Below are positions 47,937-56,759 of a stretch of 64,000 bases of DNA, piece after piece; positions within the stretch are counted from its first letter, which is position 1; every line of letters starts with the position of its first letter. The notes under the pieces were generated by a model. The model ran no database searches. It had not been told where the DNA came from and was given only the letters and a program-made list of their open reading frames with translations. This DNA is from Streptomyces sp. NBC_01260 (lineage in GTDB: Bacteria > Actinomycetota > Actinomycetes > Streptomycetales > Streptomycetaceae). The position numbers and the translations under genes were made by a program. The DNA lies in NCBI RefSeq assembly GCF_036226405.1, contig NZ_CP108464.1, positions 8,680,001 to 8,744,000 on the forward strand, read 5' to 3'.

Positions 47937-48695
47937 ATGAACGGAAACACCCGCTTCGCCGACAAGGCGGCAGTGGTCACCGGAGCCGCGTCGGGCATCG
48001 GCGCGGCCACCGCCGAACGGCTCGCCGCCGAAGGCGCGGCGGTGATCCTCGCCGACATCGCCGAGGACGCGGGCGAGCGTGTCGCCGCGGGCATCCGAGC
48101 AGCGGGCGGCCGGGCCCTCTTCGTCCGCACGGACGTCGCGGACGAGGGCGACTGGGGGCGGGTCATCTCCGCGGCGCACACCTTCGGCCCCGTCGACGTC
48201 CTGGTGAGCAACGCCTTCACGGTCGACGTCACCCCCGCGCACGAGATGACCGTCACCTCGTGGGAGCGCCAGCTCGCAGTGAACCTCACCGGAGCGTTCC
48301 TCGGCTTCCGTGCGGTCCTGCCCGACCTGCGCGAACGTCGCGGCGCCGTGGTGCTCACCTCCTCGGTCCACGCCCACAAGGGCATCCCCGGACATCCCGC
48401 GTACGCGGCGTCCAAGGGCGCGCTGCTCTCTCTGTGCGGACAACTGGCGGTGGAGTACGGACCCGAGGTGCGGGTCAACGCCGTCCTGCCCGGCCCCATC
48501 CTCACCGGGGCATGGGACCGGGTCTCGGAGGAGGACCGGAGGCAGAGCGTCACCGAGACTGCCGCCAAGCGTTTCGGCACCCCCCAGGAGGCCGCGGCGG
48601 CGATTGCGTTTCTCGCCGCCGACGAGGCGTCCTACATCACGGGATCGAGCCTGCTGGTGGACGGCGGCTGGTCCGTCGTCAAGGCCTCGGCCTGA
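47937..48695 (+). CDS. Short-chain dehydrogenase, probable sugar 1-dehydrogenase
   Basis: A 252-residue classical SDR. The NAD(P) motif VVTGAASGIGAAT is at residues 13-25, the catalytic serine in VVLTSSVHAHKG, and Y-x-x-x-K in HPAYAASKGA; the C-terminus has the usual YITGSSLLVDGGWS. It is the first gene of the galactonate operon, where the missing first enzyme is a D-galactose 1-dehydrogenase, so oxidation of galactose to galactonolactone is the best guess. ATG 47937 lies 12 bases after GAGGAG, rather far; no better start is seen. Confidence 0.83.
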   Translation: MNGNTRFADKAAVVTGAASGIGAATAERLAAEGAAVILADIAEDAGERVAAGIRAAGGRALFVRTDVADEGDWGRVISAAHTFGPVDVLVSNAFTVDVTPAHEMTVTSWERQLAVNLTGAFLGFRAVLPDLRERRGAVVLTSSVHAHKGIPGHPAYAASKGALLSLCGQLAVEYGPEVRVNAVLPGPILTGAWDRVSEEDRRQSVTETAAKRFGTPQEAAAAIAFLAADEASYITGSSLLVDGGWSVVKASA

Positions 48696-48735
48696 CCGTC
48701 TCCGTACCCATCGCGCACCAGAAAGGCACACAGAC

Positions 48736-49479
48736 ATGACGCCATACGCGCGCCGCGGAGTGCACGGCCAGACCGTGGAGACTCTCGCGCGCCGGGTGCT
48801 GAGCGGCGAGATCCCCGAAGGAGCGACACTCGATCTCGTGGCGCTGCAGGACGAGTTGGACGTCAGCCTGACCGCCTTGCGGGAATCCCTGAAGGTCCTC
48901 GCCGCCAAGGGGATGGTCGACGCGCGCCAGAAACGCGGCACCTTCGTCAGAGCCCGCGCCGACTGGAACCTCCTCGACGCGGACGTGCTGCGCTGGCAGT
49001 TCGCGGGTGGCACCGACTCCGGCACCGATCCGGCACTGCTGCACAACCTCGACGAGGTGCGCGGCATCATCGAGCCGGCCGCTGTCCGGCTGGCCGCCGC
49101 CCGCCGCACCGATACCGACCTGGACGCACTCGAAGCTGCCCTCACCGCGATGGGTGAGCAGGACGGCGGCGCGGCCCACGCGGTCGAGGCGGACCTCGCC
49201 TTCCACCGCGCGCTCCTCGCGGCCACCCACAACGAATTGCTCGAACGCATGGAGATGGTCATCGAGTCGGGCCTCGCGCACCGCGACGAGATCGTGCACG
49301 GTTCGCCGCACGGCGAGGACCCCGTACCCAGTCACCGGGCTGTGCTGGACGCCGTACGCGACCAGGACCAGGCTGCCGCCGAACGCGCCATGCGGGACCT
49401 GCTCGACCAGGCCGTACGCGACCTCGACCGGGCCCACGGCACCCGGCCGGCCACCGACGAGGGGACCGCGAACCGGTGA
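48736..49479 (+). CDS. GntR family regulator, FCD domain (DgoR-like)
   Basis: A 247-residue FadR-type GntR regulator. The winged helix is at 10-75 (QTVETLARRVLSGEIPEGAT, LQDELDVSLTALRESLKVLA, RGTFVRARADWNLLDADVLR) and the FCD domain continues to the end (VEADLAFHRALLAATHNELL). The W-N-L-L-D-x-D-V-L-R-W segment is typical of galactonate-type repressors (DgoR). Second gene of the operon; GTGA overlap with the dehydratase gene. It probably binds the AT-rich dyad at 47665. Confidence 0.9.
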   Translation: MTPYARRGVHGQTVETLARRVLSGEIPEGATLDLVALQDELDVSLTALRESLKVLAAKGMVDARQKRGTFVRARADWNLLDADVLRWQFAGGTDSGTDPALLHNLDEVRGIIEPAAVRLAAARRTDTDLDALEAALTAMGEQDGGAAHAVEADLAFHRALLAATHNELLERMEMVIESGLAHRDEIVHGSPHGEDPVPSHRAVLDAVRDQDQAAAERAMRDLLDQAVRDLDRAHGTRPATDEGTANR

Positions 49480-50621
49480 AGATCACTCGCATCGAGACCT
49501 TCCTCGTACCGCCACGCTGGCTGTTCTGCCGGATCGAGACCGACGAGGGCGTCGTCGGCTGGGGGGAACCCGTCATCGAGGGGCGGGCCGAGGTCGTCCG
49601 CGCCGCCGTCGATGTCCTCGCCGAATACCTGATCGGCCAGGACCCGCTGCGCATCCAGGACCACTGGCAGGTGCTGAGCAAGGGCGGCTTCTACCGGGGC
49701 GGCCCGATACTCTCCAGCGCCGTCGCCGGTATCGACCAGGCCTTGTGGGACATTGCCGGCAAGGCCTACGGCGCCCCCGTCCACGCCCTGCTCGGCGGCC
49801 CGGTCCGCGACGAGGTACGGGTCTACGCCTGGGTCGGCGGCGACGAACCCGCCGAGCTCACCGAGCAGATCACCGCCCAGGTCGAGGCCGGCTTCACCGC
49901 CGTCAAGATGAACGCGGCAGGCCGCACACCACCTCTCCCCACCCCTGCCGAGACCGCTGCCGTCGTCGACCGGGTGGCCGCCGCTCGCGCGGTTCTCGGC
50001 CCCGGCCGTGATGTGGCCATCGACATGCACGGCAGATTCGGACCGGCCGGCGCGCGCCGCGTTCTGCAGGCCATCGAGCCCCTGCACCCGCTGTTCGTGG
50101 AGGAACCCCTCCTTCCCGACCAGGGACACCTGCTGTCCTCCTTGGTCGCTGCCACCTCCGTACCCATCGCCACCGGCGAACGGCTCTACGGGCGCGCCGA
50201 CTTCCTGCCTGCCCTCACGGCCGGCATCGCGGTCGCCCAGCCGGACCTCTCGCACGCCGGGGGTATCTCCGAGGTCCACCGCATCGCATCGCTCGCCGAG
50301 ACCTACGGTGCGCAACTCGCCCCGCACTGCCCCCTCGGCCCCATCGCACTCGCCGCCAGTCTCCAGATCGCCTTCGCCACCCCGAACTTCCTCATCCAGG
50401 AGCAGAGCCGGGGTATCCACTACAACAAGGACGCCGACCTGCTCTCGTACGTCGTGGACACCGACCCGTTCCGCTTCGTCGGCGGACGGGCGCGGCGCAC
50501 GGCCCTGCCGGGGCTCGGCATCACCGTCGACGAGAACGCCGTACGCGCGGCTGACCGGACCGGACACGCCTGGCGCAACCCGGTGTGGAGGCACGACGAC
50601 GGCGCCTTCGCCGAGTGGTGA
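49476..50621 (+). CDS. dgoD: D-galactonate dehydratase
   Basis: A 381-residue enolase-superfamily enzyme matching galactonate dehydratase in length and motifs: start MKITRIETFLVPPRWLFCRI, substrate-loop DHWQVLSKGGFYRGGPIL, catalytic KMNAAG, metal ligand and acid in AIDMHGRF (Asp and His), then VEEPLLP, TGERLYGR and the catalytic histidine in APHCPLGPIALAA. It converts D-galactonate to 2-keto-3-deoxygalactonate. GTG 49476 overlaps the regulator stop. The presence of kinase and aldolase genes in the same operon supports this substrate. Confidence 0.92.
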   Translation: MKITRIETFLVPPRWLFCRIETDEGVVGWGEPVIEGRAEVVRAAVDVLAEYLIGQDPLRIQDHWQVLSKGGFYRGGPILSSAVAGIDQALWDIAGKAYGAPVHALLGGPVRDEVRVYAWVGGDEPAELTEQITAQVEAGFTAVKMNAAGRTPPLPTPAETAAVVDRVAAARAVLGPGRDVAIDMHGRFGPAGARRVLQAIEPLHPLFVEEPLLPDQGHLLSSLVAATSVPIATGERLYGRADFLPALTAGIAVAQPDLSHAGGISEVHRIASLAETYGAQLAPHCPLGPIALAASLQIAFATPNFLIQEQSRGIHYNKDADLLSYVVDTDPFRFVGGRARRTALPGLGITVDENAVRAADRTGHAWRNPVWRHDDGAFAEW

Positions 50622-51505
50622 GCACGATGACCACCCTCAGCATCGAGACCGACCCGGCCCACGGCGGACGGTGGACGTCCCTGCGTGCGGCCGGCCGCGA
50701 ATGGCTCTGGCACCGCGACGAGCCACGCCGCCCCGGCGCCGTTCCGGACGACGCCTTCGCCGACGCCGGTGGGCTGGAGGAATGCGTGCCGACCGTACGC
50801 GGCGCACCCGACCACGGCGATGCCTGGGCCCGGCCCTGGCAGCGGGCCGACGGCACCGAGTCCGTCGACTGCCCGGACTTCCGGCTCAGCCGCCGGATAC
50901 GCAGCGACGGGGACCGCGCAGTGGCCGACTACCGGCTCACGGCCGAACCCGGCTACCGCTTCCTGTGGGCCGCGCACGCGCTGCTCGATCTCTCGGAGGA
51001 GGCCTGTATCGGGATCAGGGACGGCACGCCGACCCGCTTCTATCCCGACAACGGCACTCGGTGGATCCCCTGCTTCTGGCCGTCGCAGCCCGGACGGACG
51101 GCCGGGCTCGACCGGCTCGGGCCGGATGACGGGACAGCCGTCGGCGCGATCGTCGACAGCCCACGGGTGTACGTACGCGACGGCGCGGCCACGTTGCGTA
51201 TGGCCGTCGAGGCCGAAGGGCAGCCGGTGTCCGTAGCGCTGTGGCGCAACCTCGGCGGCTTCCCCGAGCAGGAGCCGTACCGGTCCGTAGGGGTCGAGCC
51301 CATGCTCGGCCGGGTCTTCGACCTGGCGGCCGCGGAGGACGGGGACGCCGCGTGCGTCCCGCGCAGCGGCGAGGTCCGCTGGCGTCTCACCGTGGCCGCG
51401 CAGGCACCGGAGCCGTGGGCACAACCAGCGCCACGGACGGAGCCGGAAACCAACACAGCATCAGAAGAGACAGACAGGAAGGGAACTCGCACGTGGATCT
51501 GCTGA
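50618..51505 (+). CDS. Aldose 1-epimerase (mutarotase) family protein
   Basis: About 295 residues of the galactose-mutarotase-like beta-sandwich fold. Pieces include GGRWTSLRAAGREWLWHRDE, ADAGGLEECVPTVRG and YRFLWAAHALLDLS with the catalytic-type histidine, and a C-terminal VALWRNLGGFPEQEPY with the glutamate. It would supply the correct anomer to the sugar dehydrogenase. GTG 50618 overlaps the dehydratase stop by four bases; ATG 50627 is an alternative. The last 50 residues are polar and disordered, and the 3' end overlaps the aldolase gene by 13 bases. Confidence 0.82.
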   Translation: MSTMTTLSIETDPAHGGRWTSLRAAGREWLWHRDEPRRPGAVPDDAFADAGGLEECVPTVRGAPDHGDAWARPWQRADGTESVDCPDFRLSRRIRSDGDRAVADYRLTAEPGYRFLWAAHALLDLSEEACIGIRDGTPTRFYPDNGTRWIPCFWPSQPGRTAGLDRLGPDDGTAVGAIVDSPRVYVRDGAATLRMAVEAEGQPVSVALWRNLGGFPEQEPYRSVGVEPMLGRVFDLAAAEDGDAACVPRSGEVRWRLTVAAQAPEPWAQPAPRTEPETNTASEETDRKGTRTWIC

Positions 51506-52140
51506 CCTCGCTGCGCACCCACCGGATCGTCGCCATCGTGCGCGGCGACGACGCGGACGCCGCGCTCAGGACCGTACTGACACTGGTGGAGGAGGACCTC
51601 CCGCTCATCGAGGTCTCGCTCAGCGGAAAGGACGCACTCGACGTCATCCGTCGGGCCCGCGCCGCCCTGGGCCCCGGTGCACCCCTTGGTGCGGGCACCG
51701 TCCTCACCGCCGACGACGCACATGCAGTACGCGACGCGGGAGCCGACTTCGTCGTCACCCCTGCCGTCTGCGAGGCCGTCACGGAGGCCAAGCTCCTCGG
51801 CCTGCCCGTGCTCGCGGGGGTGATGACCCCCACCGACATCGTCGCCGCACAGCGGCTCGGCGCCGACGCCTTCAAGATCTTTCCCGCGGCGCAGGCAGGC
51901 GGCCCCGGCTATCTGAGGGCACTGCACGGCCCGTTCCCGGACGCGCCGTTCGTGCCGGTCGGGGGAGTGGACGCCGACGCGGCCCGAACCTATCTCGCGC
52001 ACGGGGCTACTGCGGTGGGTGTCGGCTCGCCGCTGATCAGCGACGCGGCCGACGGCGGCAGCCTCGAAGCACTCCGCGAGCGGGCGCGCGCGTTCCGCGA
52101 CGCCGTACGCGCCGCCGCCCCCGCAGACGCCGGCCGATGA
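51493..52140 (+). CDS. dgoA: 2-dehydro-3-deoxy-6-phosphogalactonate aldolase
   Basis: A 215-residue class I aldolase of the KDPG/KDPGal family. Landmarks: LRTHRIVAIVRGDDADAA, the glutamate in LIEVSLSGKDAL, the phosphate-binding PLGAGTVLTADDAHAV, and the Schiff-base lysine in ADAFKIFPAAQAG; then VPVGGVDADAARTYLAHGA and AVGVGSPLI. In this operon it should split KDPGal into pyruvate and glyceraldehyde 3-phosphate. GTG 51493 lies 13 bases inside the mutarotase gene and follows GGAAGGGAA. Confidence 0.88.
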   Translation: MDLLTSLRTHRIVAIVRGDDADAALRTVLTLVEEDLPLIEVSLSGKDALDVIRRARAALGPGAPLGAGTVLTADDAHAVRDAGADFVVTPAVCEAVTEAKLLGLPVLAGVMTPTDIVAAQRLGADAFKIFPAAQAGGPGYLRALHGPFPDAPFVPVGGVDADAARTYLAHGATAVGVGSPLISDAADGGSLEALRERARAFRDAVRAAAPADAGR

Positions 52141-53006
52141 CCGACGGCACACCGGTCGTCTGCTGGCAGGACCGGCTCGGGCTCGGTGAAGGAATACGCG
52201 CGGTCGACGACGGCATCGTCCTCGTCGACATCCTCACCGGGCGGCTGCTGGCCGGACCCGCGGACCGCTCAGCTCCGCTGACGCAACTCGCCAGGCTGTC
52301 CGTGCCCCTGGGCGCGGTCTCCCCCGTCCACGCACGCCCCGGCACCTGGATCGCGGCCGCCGGCACCGGTGTATGCCTGATCACCGCGCACGGGCGGACC
52401 GAGTGGCTCGCGCGCCCCGAGGACAGGGCCGCCACGGCCATGCGGATGAACGACGCTACCGCCGATCCGTACGGCAGGTTCTGGGCGGGCAGCATGGCTT
52501 ACGACGCCGAGGACGGCGCGGGCTCCCTCTACCGTGTCGACCACGAGGGCACGGTGATCCGGGTGCTGGACGGCCTCACCGTTCCCAACGGCCCGGCATT
52601 CTGTGCGGACGGCACCGTGATGTACCTCGCCGACAGTGCCAAGGGCATCATCCGCCGGTACCCGGTCGACCCGGACACCGGGCTGCCGGGTACGCCGGAC
52701 ACTTTCGCCACCTTCGACCGCGGCAGCCCCGACGGTATGACGGTGGACGCCGAGGGCGCCCTGTGGACTGCGGTCTGGGGCACCGGCACCGTCCACCGCT
52801 ACCGCGCCGACGGCACCTTGGACCGGCAGATCCGAATTCCTGCGACGCAGCCCGCCGGGCTGTGCCTCGACGGGGACAGCCTGTACGTCACCAGCGCGCG
52901 GCACGGTCTCGCTGCACCCGGACCGCTGGACGGTGCGGTCTTCACCACCCGGGTCGGCGTCCGGGGCCTGCCCACGTGTGCCTACCACCCCGGGAGAACC
53001 GAGTGA
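52137..53006 (+). CDS. SMP-30/gluconolactonase family sugar lactonase
   Basis: A 289-residue six-bladed propeller lactonase. Family motifs are WQDRLGLGEGIRAVDDGIVL, RMNDATADPYGRFWAGSM with the metal-binding asparagine, DGLTVPNGPAFCADGTVMYL and DRGSPDGMTVDAEGALWTAV. It would open the galactonolactone made by the SDR. ATG 52137 overlaps the aldolase stop (ATGA). The first glutamate ligand normally found in LLGEGP is present as GEG near residue 19. Confidence 0.88.
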   Translation: MTDGTPVVCWQDRLGLGEGIRAVDDGIVLVDILTGRLLAGPADRSAPLTQLARLSVPLGAVSPVHARPGTWIAAAGTGVCLITAHGRTEWLARPEDRAATAMRMNDATADPYGRFWAGSMAYDAEDGAGSLYRVDHEGTVIRVLDGLTVPNGPAFCADGTVMYLADSAKGIIRRYPVDPDTGLPGTPDTFATFDRGSPDGMTVDAEGALWTAVWGTGTVHRYRADGTLDRQIRIPATQPAGLCLDGDSLYVTSARHGLAAPGPLDGAVFTTRVGVRGLPTCAYHPGRTE

Positions 53007-54004
53007 CGACGATTCACACGTCCCGCGAAACCGGCCGGCGGCCGGTGACGGGACCGGTGACCTGTATCGGTGAGACCATGGCCGCGCTGATCCCCGAACC
53101 CGCCGCCCCGCTCGACGGTGCCGGTCTGCTCGGGATCCGGATCGCGGGCGCCGAGTCCAACGTGGCGATGTACCTCGCCGACCACGGGGTGCCCGCCCGT
53201 TGGGTCTCCGCGCTCGGTGACGACCCGTTCGGACACCGGATCCGCGCCGAGGTGGCCGCATCCGGTGTCGATGTCAGCGGCGTACGCACCGACCCGCACC
53301 GCCCGACCGGACTCCTCGTCAAGGACCCCGGCACCGAGGGGACCCGGGTCCACTACTACCGCCGCGGCTCCGCCGCCTCGGCCCTGACCCCGGACCTCCT
53401 GGACGACGACGCCGTGCGCTCCGCAGGCCTCATCCACCTGAGCGGCATCACCCCGGCGCTCTCGGCAGGCTGCCGGGACCTGGTCACCGCGCTACTCGAG
53501 CCCGACGTTGCTGAACGCCCGTGCCCCGTGAGCTTCGACGTCAACCACCGGGCCGCTCTGTGGGCGGACGGTGCGGCGGCCACCGTGCTGCTCGGGCTCG
53601 CCCGACGGGCGGACATCACGTTCGTGGGCCTCGACGAGGCACAGGCCCTGTGGGGAGACGGACTGACCGACGCCTTCGCCGTACGGGACTTGCTGCCACA
53701 ACCGCCCGTCCTCGTCGTCAAGGACGGTGCACGGGCCGCCACCGCCTTCGACGGCCCCAGAGTCCACACCGTGCCCGCGCCCAAGGTCGAGGTCATCGAA
53801 CCGGTGGGTGCCGGTGACGCGTTCGCGGCCGGGTTCCTCGCCGGGCTGCTGCGTGGCGAGGAACCCGTACGGGCGCTGCGGCTGGGGCATCTGACGGCGG
53901 GCGCCGCATTGCGGGTGACCGGCGACCACGGCCCGCTGCCGGACCGCGCCCGCCTCGCCGAGCTACTCGACGCGGCGCCCGAGGAGTGGGCAGACGGTGG
54001 GTGA
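53003..54004 (+). CDS. 2-keto-3-deoxygalactonate/gluconate kinase, PfkB family
   Basis: A 333-residue PfkB carbohydrate kinase. Landmarks: VTCIGETMAALIPE, the substrate-binding IAGAESNVAMYLADHG, GTEGTRVHYYRRGSAAS, SFDVNHRAALW and the catalytic EPVGAGDAFAAGF near residue 268. It should phosphorylate 2-keto-3-deoxygalactonate before the aldolase step. GTG 53003 overlaps the lactonase stop. It is the last gene of the operon; an integrase relic begins immediately after its stop codon. Confidence 0.88.
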   Translation: MTTIHTSRETGRRPVTGPVTCIGETMAALIPEPAAPLDGAGLLGIRIAGAESNVAMYLADHGVPARWVSALGDDPFGHRIRAEVAASGVDVSGVRTDPHRPTGLLVKDPGTEGTRVHYYRRGSAASALTPDLLDDDAVRSAGLIHLSGITPALSAGCRDLVTALLEPDVAERPCPVSFDVNHRAALWADGAAATVLLGLARRADITFVGLDEAQALWGDGLTDAFAVRDLLPQPPVLVVKDGARAATAFDGPRVHTVPAPKVEVIEPVGAGDAFAAGFLAGLLRGEEPVRALRLGHLTAGAALRVTGDHGPLPDRARLAELLDAAPEEWADGG

Positions 54005-54007
54005 CCC

Positions 54008-55075
54008 GGCGATCCGGCCGACTTCCTCGCCGAGATCGGCTGGGACGAGGAGCGCCAGGTGCTGTTCATGCCCACGGACCACCCGCTGCTGGGGTGGAGG
54101 GCCTGCAAGGTCACGGGCTGCGGGATGCCGACCCGCGGCCGGACACAGCTGTGCCTTCCCTGCGAGCGGGACTTCACGACGAGCGGGCAGGAGGAGGCCA
54201 CTTTCCTCGCCTCGCGGAGAGTAACGCGCCGCCGCGGCGTCAGCTGCCGGCGGCCGTGGAAGAGCAGCCTCACACCGCTCTGCGAAGCTCATCTCCACCG
54301 GCGGAAACGAACCCCCGAGGTCACCTTGGAGGAGTTCCTCGCCGATCCCTCGGTGATCCCACTGCCCGGATTCGGCGAGTGCGACGTTGTTGCCTGCGAC
54401 CGCATTCGGTACGGCTCCAGGCCCGGTTTCTGCAAGGCCCACGGGACGTGCTGGGGCCAGGAGTTCCAGCGCGACCCGCACCTGGACAGGACGACATGGT
54501 GCCGCTTGGAGCCGGTGATCGAAGACATGAACAGCGTCACGCTGCGGGGCCTGACGCCGCTGGCACAGGCACAAGTTCTCTACGGGCTCTACGGACGCTG
54601 CCGCCGGAAGATGAAAACCGGGTTGGGCGAGGTCCGGCCCTGGTGAACGATCTCCGGGGGGCGTCAGTCGGACTCGCTCGACGATCTCGTCGACACGCAG
54701 CGGGGCATGCGTGCTCGTCAGGTGGCTGGAGCCCTTCCGCCTGGCCCACCAGCGAGCCCTTTCCTCGCCCGCGACCGAGCCCGCGAAGGACACCTGGGAC
54801 CTGCACGTCTTCGGGGCACCCCGGCCGGCTCCGCTTCGGCAGGATCGTGCAGCCCTGGCTGCGGGAAGCCACCAAACGGTGGGCCATTCCTTCGCAACCA
54901 GGCTGGCAACTACGTGGACGCTGCCGCCTACGGCATCACGTGGGCACGGGCCCGGGAGCACGCCCTGACTCGTGCTGAGCGCACTTCTCGCCTGGCCAAG
55001 CGGCCTCACGATCTCCGGCACGCCGGGATCTCGTTCCGGCTCTACTCCGGAGTGGACCCGGCCGAGGAGAGCGGG
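54008..55075 (+). pseudogene. Tyrosine integrase relic
   Basis: First frame, to 54646: PADFLAEIGWDEERQVLFMP and the Cys-rich N-terminal domain typical of large actinomycete integrases (CKVTGCGMPTRGRTQLCLPC, PLPGFGECDVVACDRIRYGS, GFCKAHGTCWGQE), ending at LAQAQVLYGLYGRC. Then, in other frames, RLRFGRIVQPWLREATKRWA and finally NYVDAAAYGITWARAREHAL followed by LAKRPHDLRHAGISFRLYSG, the catalytic H-x-x-R-H box. The middle, with the first catalytic arginine, is deleted and there are at least two frameshifts. It ends eleven bases before the ALDH terminator, the position expected for an integrase next to its attachment site. Confidence 0.78.
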
Positions 55076-55085
55076 TTGAACGAAA

Positions 55086-55119
55086 GGCGCCTGACGGGTG
55101 AAAACCCAGGTCAGGCGCC
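55086..55119. terminator. ALDH terminator (right copy of the repeat)
   Basis: GGCGCCTGAC and GTCAGGCGCC form a ten-base stem, extended by GGGT/ACCC, followed by TTTT on the plus strand and TTTC on the minus strand. It is the counterpart of the hairpin at 6908-6941. Confidence 0.8.
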
Positions 55120-55132
55120 TTTTCGCATGCGT

Positions 55133-56656
55133 CTAGAAGAAGCCCAGCTTCTTCGGCGAGTACGACACCAGCAGATTCTTCGTCTGCTGGTAGTGCTCCA
55201 GCATCATCCTGTGGTTCTCCCGGCCGATCCCGGACTGCTTGTACCCGCCGAACGCCGCGTGGGCCGGATACGCGTGATAGCAGTTCGTCCAGACCCGGCC
55301 AGCCTGGATGGCCCGGCCCGCCCGGTACGCGGTGTTCGTGTCACGGGTCCACACGCCCGCACCGAGCCCGTACAGGGTGTCGTTCGCGGTGCGGATCGCG
55401 TCGTCGAAGTCCGAGAAGGACGTGACGGCGACGACAGGGCCGAAGATCTCCTCCTGGAAGACCCGCATCCGGTTGTCGCCCTCGAAGATCGTCGGCTGTA
55501 CGTAGTAGCCGCCCGCCAGCTCCCCGTCGTACTCGATCCGGCTGCCGCCCGTAAGGATCTTCGCGCCCTCCTGCTGGCCGATGTCCAGGTACGAGAGGAT
55601 CTTCTGGAGCTGGTCGTTGGAGGCCTGCGCGCCGATCATCGTGTCCGTGTCCAGCGGGTGGCCCGGCACGATCTGTTCGGTGCGCGCGATGCCCGCCTCC
55701 AGGAATTCGCCGTAGTGGCCGCGCTGGATCAGGGCCCGTGACGGACAGGTGCAGACCTCGCCCTGGTTGAGGGCGAACATGGTGAAGCCCTCGAGTGCCT
55801 TGTCGCGGAAGTCGTCGTCGGCCGACCAGACGTCGTCGAAGAAGATGTTCGGCGACTTGCCGCCCAGTTCCAGAGTCACCGGCTTGATGTTCTCGGAGGC
55901 GTACTGCATGATCAGCCGCCCCGTCGTGGTCTCCCCGGTGAACGCGATCTTCGCGACGCGCGGGCTGGAGGCCAGTGGCTTGCCGGCCTCCGCACCGAAG
56001 CCGTTGACGATGTTCACGACACCCGGCGGAAGCAGGTCGGCCACCAGGCCCAGCCACACATGGATGGACGCGGGCGTCTGCTCGGCCGGCTTGAGGACCA
56101 CCGCGTTGCCCGCCGCGAGGGCCGGGGCCAGCTTCCAGGTGGCCATCAGAATGGGGAAGTTCCACGGAATGATCTGCGCGACGACGCCGAGCGGCTCGTG
56201 GAAGTGGTAGGCGACGGTGTCCTCGTCGAGCTGGCTGAGCGACCCCTCCTGGGCGCGCAGCGCGCCCGCGAAGTAGCGGAAGTGGTCGATGGCCAGCGGA
56301 ATGTCGGCCGCCAGGGTCTCCCGTACCGGTTTGCCGTTCTCCCAGCTCTCGGCGACCGCGAGTTCCTCCAGGTGAGCCTCCATCCGGTCCGCGATCCGGT
56401 TCAGGACCGAGGCCCGGTCGCCCGCCGACGTGGCACCCCAGGCAGGTGCCGCGGCGTGTGCCGCGTCCAGGGCGTGCTCGACGTCCTCGGCGGTGCCGCG
56501 GGCGATCTCGGTGAACGGGCGGCCGTTGACGGGGCTGGGGTTCTCGAAGTACTGGCCTCGGGCCGGCGGGACGTACGCGCCACCGATCCAGTGGTCGTAG
56601 CGCGACTCGTACGAGACGATCGCGCCCTCGGTGCCCGGCGCAGCGTAACGGGTCAT
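55133..56656 (-). CDS. Aldehyde dehydrogenase (acetaldehyde/ExaC type)
   Basis: A 507-residue NAD-dependent aldehyde dehydrogenase. Landmarks: oxyanion asparagine in [20 protein letters not shown], the general base glutamate in [13 protein letters not shown] and the nucleophile cysteine in [12 protein letters not shown]-terminus [18 protein letters not shown], typical of AldA/ExaC acetaldehyde dehydrogenases. ATG 56656 is the first codon with family-like sequence. The adjacent GAF-domain regulator gene fits known acoD/aldehyde loci. The 3' end is duplicated at 6955-7014. Confidence 0.93.
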   Translation of the reverse strand: MTRYAAPGTEGAIVSYESRYDHWIGGAYVPPARGQYFENPSPVNGRPFTEIARGTAEDVEHALDAAHAAAPAWGATSAGDRASVLNRIADRMEAHLEELAVAESWENGKPVRETLAADIPLAIDHFRYFAGALRAQEGSLSQLDEDTVAYHFHEPLGVVAQIIPWNFPILMATWKLAPALAAGNAVVLKPAEQTPASIHVWLGLVADLLPPGVVNIVNGFGAEAGKPLASSPRVAKIAFTGETTTGRLIMQYASENIKPVTLELGGKSPNIFFDDVWSADDDFRDKALEGFTMFALNQGEVCTCPSRALIQRGHYGEFLEAGIARTEQIVPGHPLDTDTMIGAQASNDQLQKILSYLDIGQQEGAKILTGGSRIEYDGELAGGYYVQPTIFEGDNRMRVFQEEIFGPVVAVTSFSDFDDAIRTANDTLYGLGAGVWTRDTNTAYRAGRAIQAGRVWTNCYHAYPAHAAFGGYKQSGIGRENHRMMLEHYQQTKNLLVSYSPKKLGFF

Positions 56657-56759
56657 CTCTGTGGCCTCCCGGATCCGGTGCCGCCCGCCGTTGGGCGGCC
56701 CTCGTCGCGAGGCTAGGCAGCGCGACGTTGCGACCCCGTTGCGTATCCGGGGCGGGCGG

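Noticed and set aside
54707..55741. Plus-strand frame running from the integrase relic into the ALDH gene
   Set aside because: Only its first 120 codons contain integrase sequence; the rest is antisense to the intact ALDH.
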